Notes: generated by a model not told the origin, from the letters alone. Positions 11,001-17,463 are shown, counted from the first letter of the stretch. The stretch is DNA of 64,000 nucleotides from Isochrysis galbana (GCA_018136815.1 CM030934.1:3177070-3241069); one strand, 5' to 3'. Translations and numbers: made by a program.

Positions 11001-12457
11001 CTACCGGCAGCAACGCCCCAATCCGCGAGTCGGTGCCACAGCCACTCATTCCCTCGGCCCCGGCATTCGACCCGCTCGGCATTCAGGGCGCAGGGCCAAT
11101 ACGCGGCCCCAACCGCCCGGGGGCGCCTCCAGTTTGGTATATCCCTGGCACTCCCGGCATCTGCCTCCTCGAGTTCGCGCGCATGTGCGACAACCTGAAT
11201 GGCTACATGCTGTACGGCTTACCTTACGCGCGTGTGGCTGCAGCGCTTGGCGATGACTGTGAGGTCATGCAGCTAGCACACGGCCTTGCTGAGAAGATCG
11301 TCGTTCTTCAGCCGGAGGGTGACATCCGCATTGCAGGCTTCTCTCTTGGAGCCGTCATCGCCTACGAAGTGGCTTGGCATTTGCAACGCTACGGCCGATC
11401 GGTGGCGTCGCTCGCCTTACTTGATCCGGTGTACGTTCAGTGCCCGAGCTGGCTGCCGATGGTGTGGGGTCCCTTCTGGGACGCCGTGAAGCCGGATGAG
11501 GAAGGCAAATCGGGCTTCACGATGGCTAACATGCCTGCGCAAAGCGAGCGCACGAACACCGCCGAGGTTTCCCACGCACTTCCTGCCCTGATGAAGGCGC
11601 TAGTGCGATACATGAATGCCAAACAGGCGCGCAAGGAGAAGCTAACGGCACCGACCCTCGTGCTGCGCACGCAAGAACCTCTCGACCAACGGCTCTTCGA
11701 ATTCACGCCGACTTCAACCACCCGGAAATTTGTGGCTGACGCAGCGGCGTGGCTCGTCAAGTCTTTCTCGTCGCTCATGCCCTTTGGCCCGCACGTACGG
11801 GGTAGCTGTGCACAAATGCGCGAGATGTCGGTTCCCGGCGCCCACTTCACGTTCCTCGTGGACCAACGGCTTGCCGACAACTCCATCGGCCGCTTGCGCG
11901 ACTTCATCACGGCTCAAGACGATTCATCGATGCCACTCATTACGATGCTAAGTAGCACACGCCCCAAGCCACCGCGGAAGTCCAAACCTACCACCGCACT
12001 CTTTCTTACAAGCTTGGACGTGGAGGCGATTCGTCTGCAAACCGCGCTGCTCTGCGCAGGCACCGGCGACCACTGGGTCGTTGCCACCATGGGTGATAGG
12101 CCTGCTCAATATGAAATCGACGGCGTCGTCCACTTTGTGGTGGACTTTGAGAGCGGCTCGGATTTGATGCAGATGTTGGCTCATCCTGTGTGGGCGACGT
12201 TGCCGCCGCTAACTACAATTGTGACAACCTTGGAGTTGGAGGGGGTCAAGCACGTGCTCACAGCATTGTCCTCGTCACTGCCGTCGCCTCCGCCACCAAT
12301 GCGCCTTGTCGCCGCTTCTCGTGGGTTGCAAGACTCAGAATCGTCCATGCTTGAGTCCGGCATAAACGGCTTGAGTGTCATCCAACTCAGCCTCCCCCAA
12401 ACGCAAGAAGATCCTGAGATGGAGGCCGCGGAGTTGTGCGCCATTATCACGAAGTAA
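2..12457 (+). CDS. Giant modular type I polyketide synthase, C-terminal modules (5' partial)
   Basis: The frame is open from base 2 to TAA at 12455-12457 with no intron, so the window holds only the C-terminal ~4,150 residues. Domains in order: ER (2-965), KR (1000-1735, GGTGGLG, Tyr at 1436), ACP (Ser at 1874); KS (2150-3340, Cys 2573, His 2966 and 3089), DH (3410-4260, His 3524), structural KR half (4270-4815), ER (4818-5780), KR (5815-6550), ACP (Ser 6689); KS (6950-8190, Cys 7391), structural KR half, C-methyltransferase (8940-9880, IEIGAGTGG), degraded KR (9960-10680), ACP (Ser 10814), thioesterase (Ser 11342 in GFSLG, Asp 11423, His 11843) and a 175-residue unassigned tail. No acyltransferase domain is present, so extender loading is inferred to be in trans. 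The penultimate module is fully reducing; the last should alpha-methylate, leave the keto group and release the chain. Product unknown. Single-exon PKS genes of this style are known from haptophytes. Confidence 0.95.
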   Translation, partial: GPIKLFFDARGAISNLRVVPQEVDDTDPVHGEVKLHVRAVGLNFRDVLNVLGVYPGDPGPPGGDCAVHISAMGTGIPHLKVGDAALGHGLAALASLSKSDARLMAAIDESLSMEQACTLPTTWCTVHMSLLAATPKASHHSLLQAAAGGVGLAAVEYTHWLSSRSSGTVGRPYKHFYLNRMGLVGETLSSRDGSAFAMGASRLLGSSRFRFTLNSLSADFIAGSFALLREDGCLCEIGKRAVYSYERLKAASTARYVAIALDSTIEQTPWWMRGTLVLLSRRARHFVLHGLPLQIFDLEKNVLAAFRTLQSGTNTGKVVVRVPMTAPTKPRGVHLLSGGTGGLGLLTGKWLGANGATSVVLAARGGKVATAEGEKLMKIAACDFRAVKCDAAELVDTRSMLGGIMAVDNAHLAGIWHAAGVLNDGLIRAQTAGTIKRVYAPKVHGAWGLQRASASSPLDAMVLFSSIAALLGGGGQSNYGAANGCLDALGACRRVRGLNAASIEWGPWADVGMAADPSVNARIQAGGFGLISLEQGIVAFQAALQPQVTGVMSLVVITWSKFLGVLPEVPPLLAAYASRKGAAVAGAPSGEVKEITMEQILETLKSTTGADVDPDAPLMESGLDSLGAVELGNQLQAQSGMTLPSTLIFDYPTARQLSGYFKEQADAANGTGATVQEELAPKASVNLEARVKACGLSANLPLGMNTSRSILSMVACNGDVITEVPPSRWSIVGSEQLGELIGQRVRHGGFLRDAELFDNGRFNVSPAEAAAMDPQQRLLMEYGYEAFHGAGLDKAALNGTVTGVFVGIAANDWQSIVTTSAMSRSVYAATGASLSIAAGRISFVLGLQGPCVSYDTACSATLAANHAALRALQLSECASGLLIGVGLMLLPSVGITFATAGMTSAKGHCHTFDKRADGYARGEAICGVALRVTEADATVHFSLLGSCVRQDGKSASLTAPSGIAQQGLLRAALADASITARDMACCEAHGTGTGLGDPIEAGSLAGAILAARAGSERALLVGSIKASSGHAEPAAGASGLMRLAVSLAAAKAPPNAQLRIINEHVNSALQKTSSALPTQLATLSKAPDRAIIGGVSSFGYSGTIVHTILEAAGPSDGDSKCTVRRREVAYVRKLYLWRDTPHPLIQQRVTDAEGNDKNSFRSDLKGALFAVIADHIVQGQVVFPGAGYMEMARAACVALAAGAKGAMLKRVFFLQPLMLSGDLANMHVTVDIMPDERFDVNSEDTENATRTSHCAGSQATYTDALDNFSHAALRASCAQPVDVAAIYSGFRSVGLEYGPLYRTLTSARVSREAGVAVGQLRRRSHKEGTCVHPADLDGSLHLTALLAEATAAGEIRLPFSVGEAALHDVSGRPWPVAERQGANMTGVWIGAKDGKSAKDSPGARLTNFETRVLKAAPKAAPAKKASHMYVTVWQGRDGAAAEESKAAAFMIGAAGTPLELGSASQSAHVGTVVFAVGLSSGWSTFDSLPGMAAAFDVVRTHTITRSTPPAWMLTAGALGARSSATGVSCHAGMMGLTRQARSEAPQSRLPLIDLDVIPPDASVSSAVSQAASALGLNYSGVEPEVAFDGIRQRVPRLAEAAGSLSGPIKLFFDARGAISNLRVVPQEVDDTDPVHGEVKLHVRAVGLNFRDVLNVLGVYPGDPGPPGGDCAVHISAMGTGIPHLKVGDAALGHGLAALASLSKSDARLMAAIDESLSMEQACTLPTTWCTVHMSLLAATPKASHHSLLQAAAGGVGLAAVEYTHWLSSRSSGTVGRPYKHFYLNRMGLVGETLSSRDGSAFAMGASRLLGSSRFRFTLNSLSADFIAGSFALLREDGCLCEIGKRAVYSYERLKAASTARYVAIALDSTIEQTPWWMRGTLVLLSRRARHFVLHGLPLQIFDLEKNVLAAFRTLQSGTNTGKVVVRVPMTAPTKPRGVHLLSGGTGGLGLLTGKWLGANGATSVVLAARGGKVATAEGEKLMKIAACDFRAVKCDAAELVDTRSMLGGIMAVDNAHLAGIWHAAGVLNDGLIRAQTAGTIKRVYAPKVHGAWGLQRASASSPLDAMVLFSSIAALLGGGGQSNYGAANGCLDALGACRRVRGLNAASIEWGPWADVGMAADPSVNARIQAGGFGLISLEQGIVAFQAALQPQVTGVMSLVVITWSKFLGVLPEVPPLLAAYASRKGAAVAGAPSGEVKEITMEQILETLKSTTGADVDPDAPLMESGLDSLGAVELGNQLQAQSGMTLPSTLIFDYPTARQLSGYFKEQADAANGTSSAGPDDVLASKTAINLDTLVNAYGMSAMLPNEMSSLSRIRHMAAAGGDVITEVPPDRWSLEGAEQLGEVIGKRVRHGGFVRDCELFDNAYFGVSPSEAAAMDPQQRLLMEYGYSAFHSAGLDRGALSNSLSGIFLGIASNDWQDIVKASPMARSVYAATGASLSIAAGRLSFVLGLQGPCCSYDTACSAALAANHGALRALQLHEASTGLVLGVTLMLLPSVGITFATAGMLSTLGHCHTFDKRADGYARGEACCAMALRISEATGLARFAIAGSCVRQDGKSASLTAPNGQAQQGLLRAALADASVNGKEVHTVEAHGTGTPLGDPIEASSMAGAILTGRGKSEVLALNSAKANVGHAEPAAGISGLLRLALGLIHSEAPPNAMLAIVNDHVMASLKGTPCAMPTQLARLPTGDVLIGTVSSFGYSGTIVNAVLRSAPSEAARNAEAPGLAYKRKAFAWAKATISLVARAQDEEEATAAERVQPAVYSTSWICIDTHDLASQTSTSGLSVLLISDAKEPEADSLRVFRMKHSTCDVGSLADVGYLHAIVFSAMTTQSLPDEDAMLGRGLRVLQQLVGLGGKTPPVWVCTKETQAVHGRVRVSFTHSSLWGLVRSAQVEMPRMRLSCVDVDHVGLSGASTLAPLIFAGSLSLPQGSIHGLRTAASHENEVALHGGVLAVPRLVSGNLLGMFELDFDELVANCGAFTDSKNASIDEAQLMLEAMAIESLCQGYIADMVAKTKGAQVTKWHHKLLYAWCAQQPPVTTRTSIEDVVREHGRGPEARLAERCGPNLHEVLTGKASYQELLFPGGSMDMVLPVYESSIAGTFYNECVVAALSAVCKQLPSGRKLHIIEIGAGTGGTASTVLPIVRGSCQEYMFTDVSEIFLMQAQQRFAEAETFMRYELLNIDVDPQLQGFAANSYDVGIATNVLHATPNMTNTMRNCYRLLRHGGIMVVNEVLRTNAFAQITFGLTDGWWFFASDPGRKNQTEPLMPWEHWRRLFSQAGFQRSYCMQGKGPLAAQAVMIGAVSRRNLPASQRPTPADGAHLISGSESPLGRLTTRALVQSGASRLVLASSSRRLKPGDMSWIPKNLSVERVACEAADSETALALLQAAQKDCSPIVGVFLMDSATAPISDPLRSLTAEALLQGYAALVHGARGLHTAATRAPLHFFHTFASSAGSLAISNRAPAAAAAAWLSSFTHHRQGAALSAYCLQTGGALAETRRDQRVDGGLFSISRDAALKALMQVLVGGSATTALMAVDWLVVVGNTEEVYGTVQPWKHRAHKRQALKLDVSRKIDLKYIQELLQQTTGSIVDADAPLMEAGLDSLGAVELGSQLQTQLGHELPTTLVLDYPTARDLAGYFETIQPANLVPEPPVAIPSNTTGARVSTGSNAPIRESVPQPLIPSAPAFDPLGIQGAGPIRGPNRPGAPPVWYIPGTPGICLLEFARMCDNLNGYMLYGLPYARVAAALGDDCEVMQLAHGLAEKIVVLQPEGDIRIAGFSLGAVIAYEVAWHLQRYGRSVASLALLDPVYVQCPSWLPMVWGPFWDAVKPDEEGKSGFTMANMPAQSERTNTAEVSHALPALMKALVRYMNAKQARKEKLTAPTLVLRTQEPLDQRLFEFTPTSTTRKFVADAAAWLVKSFSSLMPFGPHVRGSCAQMREMSVPGAHFTFLVDQRLADNSIGRLRDFITAQDDSSMPLITMLSSTRPKPPRKSKPTTALFLTSLDVEAIRLQTALLCAGTGDHWVVATMGDRPAQYEIDGVVHFVVDFESGSDLMQMLAHPVWATLPPLTTIVTTLELEGVKHVLTALSSSLPSPPPPMRLVAASRGLQDSESSMLESGINGLSVIQLSLPQTQEDPEMEAAELCAIITK
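4817..6828 (+). repeat. PKS internal repeat, copy 2 (ER-KR-ACP block)
   Basis: Second copy of the block at 2-2013. The KS domains following the two copies (from about 2014 and 6829) are clearly diverged at both protein and DNA level. The near-identity is therefore limited to the reductive segment, which points to gene conversion or a recent partial module duplication. Confidence 0.93.
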
Positions 12458-12860
12458 TTTGCATTGAAGAACTCAATGATCTTGGCCGCTATAGTCAGCG
12501 CGGAATCTCTAAAAGCGCGTGGCGGGGTCAGTAATCAATACGGCACAATAGCCATTGTCGAGGTGTGCCTAACTCTATGCGCCTGATCTCCATCCATCCA
12601 TATCATTGTGTGAGTGGTGGATGGGCTAAAGTCGCGTTCCGTCGAAAGTGGACCATCGACTGAACAGTGTACGATAGTTTTAAAATTGTCACATTGTTTC
12701 CATTATACTACTAGATCATATACTAGATTATTATATAGGGCGTTTAAACACTAGCTTCTTTACTACTACTACTAGTAAGGGTTGAGCTGCGAGCTGCTTT
12801 TTTACCGTGGCCCGATGCCCGCAATAAAAAACCTAAACCTATAGCGGCTAAAAACTTCCG
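12458..12860. other. Intergenic, PKS 3' flank
   Basis: AT-richer than the PKS, with short TA-rich stretches near 12700-12760 and 12820-12850. No gene or convincing repeat seen. The PKS polyadenylation region must lie here, but I cannot point to a specific signal. Confidence 0.5.
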
Positions 12861-13492
12861 TCCTACATTATAGGACCGCGTCCTACGATTCCGGTGTATT
12901 TGTAGGACCCTGAGCTTGAAAGCCACACAACTTTCGAGAGTGAAGGATTGGGACTTCCCACCAACTGAAGGATAGTCCGAACTCAGTCTTGAGATCCTTA
13001 GCTCCCACTACGGCCAAGGCTGTAGACTTCGTCTTGACCAAGCATTCGGCTCCAACGTGAACTGAGTACTTCGGCCATCGGAGGCCACCGGGTGCGTCGA
13101 GAGTTTTGTTTTTGCCCCGCAAGAGGCAAAAGCAGCCAAAACTCTCATTGGGCTTCAAAACCAAGCTTGGTCTCCACTGAAGGTCGAAAAGAACCCATGC
13201 CAAAGAGCATTTCATCTCGTGGGAGCAAGTTCTAGGGAGCTCATCATGAGCCTCAAATCGTGTCCTCAGGTGTTTGCGGCAATTCGTAGGACAACGCCGT
13301 TTTTTGCCGAGAAGGCTTCCGCGAGTGGCAAATGACTCATTATGCTTTGAGAATGGTGTCTTGAGCCTCTAGGAGGACTCAATGAGGGCAATGAGATGAA
13401 CACAGAAACCAAATCCTAGCTCCCCACTCCTAGATTGAACCGTGTCTTCATAGTTCACAACGTCGTCCTACATTGTAGGACTCGTCCTATAA
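12861..13492. repeat. Hairpin-bounded repeat element (GTCCTA family)
   Basis: Both ends carry GTCCTA...TAGGAC hairpins. The left end has GTCCTACATTATAGGAC, a CGC spacer, then a second GTCCTA-to-TAGGAC hairpin. The right end has GTCCTACATTGTAGGAC followed by TC and GTCCTAT. The same double-hairpin layout recurs alone at 27991-28060. An open frame of 110 codons on the minus strand (12883-13215) lies inside; I do not recognise it. No target-site duplication was resolved. Confidence 0.45.
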
Positions 13493-13523
13493 AGCTGAGT
13501 ACCTTTATCCGATAGGGGGAGGA

Positions 13524-13605
13524 GCTCTGGCAAGAGGATGCAACTTGAGGTTCCCTTTTTTTTAGCCCCCCACATTGCCTTTTCTACACCTTATACAATT
13601 CTAAC
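13524..13605 (+). repeat. Degenerate left end of the AGAGGGTGCAAC element family
   Basis: The sequence AGAGGATGCAACTTGAGG followed by a T-run and a C-rich segment resembles the left terminus of the element at 13871. It lies immediately upstream of the hydroxylase reading frame, so the original promoter of that gene may already have been displaced. Confidence 0.4.
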
Positions 13606-14125
13606 CTTCACCACCCCCAAAAATGTGTCCCTAGATGCAAAGGCATATGGGTCCAATGCCGCGCGGGTTGATTTCAAACAAAAAAGAAGTCATTTTTGTG
13701 TTTATCATCGTGATATTATCTACGCTATTTCTAGGCGGGAAGCATTGCGTGAAGCATTACTTTGGATGTCGTCAGAGGTTTTACCCGAACCCCTACAAAG
13801 TCTTTCCGCATCTTCAGATGCTCGCTCACAACTTTGAATTCATTGAAAGAGAGTTTCTTGGCAGTGAGTAAGAGGGTGCAACTCGAGGTTCCTTTTTTTT
13901 GTCACGCCCCTCCCGGCTTTTTAGGTATATAATTTCTACTGACCCCTAACTTCGCCCCTAACTCGGGGGTTGACCGCGCGCAGACAAACATAAACACGGG
14001 GACCCATCAAGCGGAAGACGTCTTGTGTTTCGTTTGTGCCTACCGTTTCCAACTTGGCCCCTGACTCGGACACGCTTCCTCGAGCGTGAATATCTTTTTT
14101 TCTTGCATAACAATAAGGGAACGTC

Positions 14126-14416
14126 ATGTTGGTATACATATACGATAAGCGTAATGAATATGATGTGGAGGAACTAAAGAAATTAACGGCTCCCATTACT
14201 GGCTGGTCCTTATTCATTATCGTGCCATCAATCGTAATTGGATTCCTGGCGGATAAAGTTAAAGGAATCGGAGTTGGAGCTGGAGTGGGAGTCGCACTGA
14301 CCCTGCTGCTTTTCTTTCTATTGTGGAAATTTAAGGTGTGGCGCCTTTCCAAAACAGACAAGATGCGGCTCACCGACGAAGCAAAGGCAAGGTTGGCCGC
14401 GCGCAAAAAGAAATAA
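14126..14416 (+). CDS. Small two-helix membrane protein carried by the TA element
   Basis: A 96-codon frame with ATG start and TAA stop. Residues about 27-43 (WSLFIIVPSIVIGFLAD) and 51-70 (GVGAGVGVALTLLLFFLL) are predicted membrane segments. The tail is lysine/arginine-rich, ending AARKKK. I recognise no family. The piece is AT-richer than the sequence from 14470 on, so it may have a different origin. Its codons 61-75 are duplicated 120 bp downstream. Confidence 0.45.
   Translation: MLVYIYDKRNEYDVEELKKLTAPITGWSLFIIVPSIVIGFLADKVKGIGVGAGVGVALTLLLFFLLWKFKVWRLSKTDKMRLTDEAKARLAARKKK
14306..14349 (+). repeat. 44-bp direct repeat, first copy (second copy 14426-14469)
   Basis: The 44 bases from CTGCTTTTCTTTCTATTG to GGCGCCTTTC recur exactly 120 bp downstream. 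The second copy abuts the start of the GC-rich 14470-14754 frame, so it marks a junction between two sequence blocks of different base composition. Confidence 0.85.
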
Positions 14417-14469
14417 ACATGAACACTGCTTTTCTTTCTATTGTGGAAATTTAAGGTGTGGCGCCTTTC

Positions 14470-14754
14470 TTCTGGATCAACCAGGCGGCGCGGGCCGCGT
14501 CGGAGGACGAGGACGAGTGGCCGTGGCAGTCGCGCGACGAGATGTACATCCCCGAGCAGATCCTCGTCAAGGAGTTCCAGGGCTGGTGCGACGCGAAGAA
14601 GCTGCCGACGGTGCGCTGGACGGAGGACCTGTACATGACCACGTTCCGGTCGCACGGCATCACGCGCGACAAGGCGACCCGCGTGTGGGAGGGGGAGACG
14701 CACAAGATGTACTACTTCACGGGGATCGCCCTCACGTCGAGCCAGCAGAACTGA
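14470..14754 (+). pseudogene. 5'-truncated ORF, possibly C-terminus of a D5-like viral primase-helicase
   Basis: The frame has no ATG and starts at the repeat junction, running through FWINQ, an acidic SEDEDEW stretch and EMYIPEQILVKEFQGWC to TGA at 14752-14754. The terminal part (FRSHGIT...RVWEG...YYFTGIAL) has the spacing of the small C-terminal domain after SF3 helicases of D5-type viral primases, typically ending Y.GI.L. That resemblance is from memory of the family pattern only. GC content is much higher than the neighbouring membrane ORF. An unrelated host fragment is equally possible. Confidence 0.3.
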
Positions 14755-15597
14755 CTGGGCGCGGGTGGCCCCTTTTTATTGCGCGGGTGACAGGGCGAGC
14801 GATGCGTGCGGTGCTGCGCGCGTGGCTGCGCGTCCTGTTCGGGTGGCCGTGCGCGCGCGCGAGCCGCGCGGTGACGCCCGACCAGTTGCGCGCGCTGCGG
14901 CTCTACGCGCGTCCGGGGCGGTGCCACTGAGCGCGCGCGCGTTTGCGAATAAAAGAATTGCGCGATTCGCCGCGGTGCCCTCCCCAAAAAAATCTGTGAG
15001 TAAGTGGTAAGCCCCTCCTTGTTTGTCCTGAATGAATTCGTCCAGCAGTGATGCGATGCCGGTGTCAATAGCGACGCAAACTAGCATGCCCATCGCGTTG
15101 TCTGAATTGTCCGGGGTGACGCGCTCGTCCGACCGGGTGCGAGTGCCTTGACAAGCAGAGCGCCAATGTAGTCGGCAGCGCGCTTTGTGCGCTCAAGAGG
15201 AGGGGGTGCATGCTTCTGGTGTTTTGGACAGTCCTTGGTAGCTTCCGAGTCGAGCAGGCGCTTCATGCTTACGACCGCACGAGTGGCTTCATCCGGAGCG
15301 GCGGCTCCCTTAACCAGTACCTCGGCGTTACACGAATCCTTATTCATCTGCAAGGAGTATGCGGACAGTGAGCGCTGCAAGTCATACCTTTCTTTTTGAC
15401 CCTTGCTACCCCCACGACCGCCCGTGTGGCGACTTCTCGCGAGCTTGGGCGGTCTTTCTCTCCCTCCCTCCTACCCATCCACTCCGTCAGCCAAACGGAA
15501 CAGTGCCACGTGAGGGTATGAGGGGGGGAAGCATTGCTCTAGGTGCTGCTTCCGCTCGCCCGGCGCTGCCCTCGCTCAGCCCAGCCACTGTCCCTCC

Positions 15598-15896
15598 CGG
15601 TCAGGAGACGTTGGCGCGCCTCTCCGCCCGCCTATGTGGACGCATCTCCTCCCGCCTACGGGACGCCTGCGCGCCTTCGTACGGCGGGGTGGGGTGCAAC
15701 CATCTGCGCTGGGGTGGCTGAAGGGAGCGAGGGCGCGGTGAAAGGGCAGGACCGGCTGCGATGTCCCCTTTTCTACGGTCAAATCGCCTTGCTGCACGTT
15801 TGTACTGTAAAAAAGGGGGTCCTTTAAGTAGAACTTATACCGTCCACATGGGGGGCACTTGCGAAAAAAACAACCAAACCTGAGGTTGCACCCTCT
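15598..15896 (-). repeat. Right-end repeat of the AGAGGGTGCAAC family, about 300 bp
   Basis: The complement of this segment matches 56461-56757 over its whole length with modest divergence, and its outer 100-150 bp also match 62115-62252, 46678-46790 and 43175-43265. It forms the right terminus of the 13871-15896 element. Confidence 0.75.
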
Positions 15897-16449
15897 TACA
15901 ATATTTATGATTGGCTAGAAGAATATCTTTACACAAAAGAAAAGGGTCATGATTGGAAGGTAGTTCCACTCTATGGCTTTGGAGTTTGGAACGCCGAGTA
16001 CTCGACAACATTTCCAAAGACAATTGAATTAATCAGACCCATTCCAGGACTTCGAACTGCGATCTTTAGCAAACTCGGTCCTAGAACTAAACTAAACAAA
16101 CATCGCGGATGGAGCGGATTAGCCAATGAAGCTCTTCGTTGTCATATGGGCATTGTTGTTCCGGATCCTGACACGAAAGGTAGAAGTGGAGTTGCAGTCG
16201 AGGATGAATTTCGCCAGATTACAAAGGGAGAGTGGATTGTGTTCGATGACAGCAAAGAGCATATTGGCGTGAACGATTTTTGCTTCTTGACATAGAAAGA
16301 CCATGGTGGGTAAAGAAAGGAGAAAGTAAAATACACGATACTCCGGAGTTGTTAGATTTTGTCGCCAAATTTACTAGAGTCTAAAGACGTGTAACGAAAT
16401 TATTTTTTCCTTTCTTGGTGGTAAATGGGATTAAAACTAAATTAAATTT

Positions 16450-17463
16450 TTGAAAGGCTTGTTTTGCAACAAGCCTCCCGCTCCCGAGCCCCAGGCGACC
16501 CTCGCCACCGCGCCCCACCTGGGACGCCCCATGCCGCCCGAGGCGGCTCGTCAGAAAGCCCTCTCTAAGCCCATCCAGCCCATCCAAACCACCCCCGCGC
16601 AAGCGCGCGGGGTGGCGAGCAATGGCACCGAACAGGTTGCCACCATGGCTCTGCGTAGCTGCGTAGCATGCAGGGGGTCTTTGAGACCCCCTCCAACAGT
16701 GGGAAATCCTCCCACCCCAAGAGCACCTCATGTGGGAGGGCAGCTCAGCTGCCCTCCCCATGGTGGAAACCTCTACCATCAGCGCACCCAACATGGGAGG
16801 GCACTTCACAACCATCAATCTCCTACGGAGAGCACCCTAAGTAAGCCTCTGTTTTCCATGTTGACTCACTCCTCGTTTTCACCCCACTCCTGTGGGCCAC
16901 AAGAACCTACAACTCAGTGCCCTGCCTTGGGCACTCCTACAACACTTGACTCCCTCTCCCACTCTCCCTTCCTTCTACAACCAACCCAAACAGGACGAAC
17001 CCCCTCGCCCTCTGTTCAAAGCACCAAAATTTCAACTCAAGACTCAAGACCCATGTTGTTACACTTCTCGTTTTCACCCCACTCTTGTGGGCCACAAATA
17101 CCTACAACTCAGTGCCCTGCCTTGGGCCCTCTTTCAACACCTCACTCCCTCTCCCACTCCCTCTTGCAACTACAACCAACCCAAGAAGCACAGCCCCCCT
17201 CGCCCTCTGTTTCAATCACCAAAAATTTCGACTCAAGACAAGAGGGAGGACATGTCTTGAGGCGGCGTCGCTGCCCATGCCTAGTGCAAGGGTATAGCGC
17301 CCCCACTCAGACATCTCCTTCCCCACAGCTCCTCTCTGAGGAGTTGCTCCTCTCCCTCCCATTAGGCCCCCTTGCCTGCGAGACCAGAACAGAATCTTGG
17401 CGTGGGGGGCTGTTTGAGTGTGGAGGGCGAGGGGCGCTCCAGCTAGCGCAGGTAGAAAGCTAG
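16450..17463 (+). mobile_element. Proline/serine-rich frame related to LINE ORF1
   Basis: A 337-codon frame rich in P, S, T and Q without a recognisable domain. At 16700-16830 it has the same pattern as LINE ORF1 in this window (GGGAGGGCAGCTCAGCTGCC, CCATGG, ACCATCAGCGCACCC; compare 45301-45380), so it is probably a decayed ORF1 (gag-like) piece. It contains a 195-bp tandem duplication (16873-17067 and 17068 to about 17245). No RT or zinc finger is present. Expression as a protein is doubtful. Confidence 0.35.
16873..17245 (+). repeat. 195-bp tandem repeat, two copies
   Basis: Both units begin TCGTTTTCACCCCACTC, carry the phrase ACAACTCAGTGCCCTGCC, and end near GACTCAAGAC. The period is 195 bp, a multiple of three, so the proline/serine-rich frame continues through both. 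Confidence 0.8.

Larger units (their letters stand above)
13871..15896. mobile_element. TA-flanked inverted-repeat DNA element, 2,026 bp
   Basis: It begins AGAGGGTGCAACTCGAGGTT and ends with the complement of AGAGGGTGCAACCTCAGGTT. It is flanked by TA at 13869-13870 and 15897-15898. Beyond the 12-bp perfect terminus the two ends stay loosely alike for about 80 bp (T-run, then GGTATA.., TTCTACT, then GACCCC), suggesting an old long terminal inverted repeat. The insertion point is confirmed by the in-frame empty site in the hydroxylase gene. No transposase was recognised. The cargo is a patchwork: a membrane ORF, a truncated ORF, and minus-strand frames at about 14776-15380 that look like one gene broken by a frameshift near 15120. 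The TA duplication is compatible with the Tc1/mariner group, but that is only an inference. Confidence 0.8.
13635..16384 (+). pseudogene. Aspartyl/asparaginyl beta-hydroxylase-like gene, split and frameshifted
   Basis: The 5' part (13635-13868) encodes a short cytoplasmic N-terminus, a membrane anchor (FVFIIVILSTLFLGG) and a stem ending EREFLGSE. The 3' part (15897-16384) carries the hydroxylase core: HRGW, an LRCHMG iron-ligand His, then FDDSKEH with the second His. These are hallmarks of the 2-oxoglutarate-dependent aspartyl/asparaginyl hydroxylase family. Removing the 2,026-bp insertion 13871-15896 and one TA copy rejoins the frame exactly (SE|YNIYDW). A second lesion is a frameshift near the T-run at about 16276-16280: the frame hits TAG at 16291-16293, while another frame continues with LLDIERPWW to TAA at 16382-16384. 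Composition is much more AT-rich than host genes. Families of this kind also occur in large DNA viruses, so a viral origin is possible but unproven. Confidence 0.75.

Noticed and set aside
14458-14754. A complete gene starting at 14458
   Set aside because: There is no ATG, and the first bases belong to the 44-bp duplicated segment, so the frame is truncated.
13871-15896. A 3-bp TAA/TTA target duplication (PIF/Harbinger-like)
   Set aside because: The flanks read TAA on the left and TTA on the right, which are not direct repeats; only TA gives an in-frame empty site.
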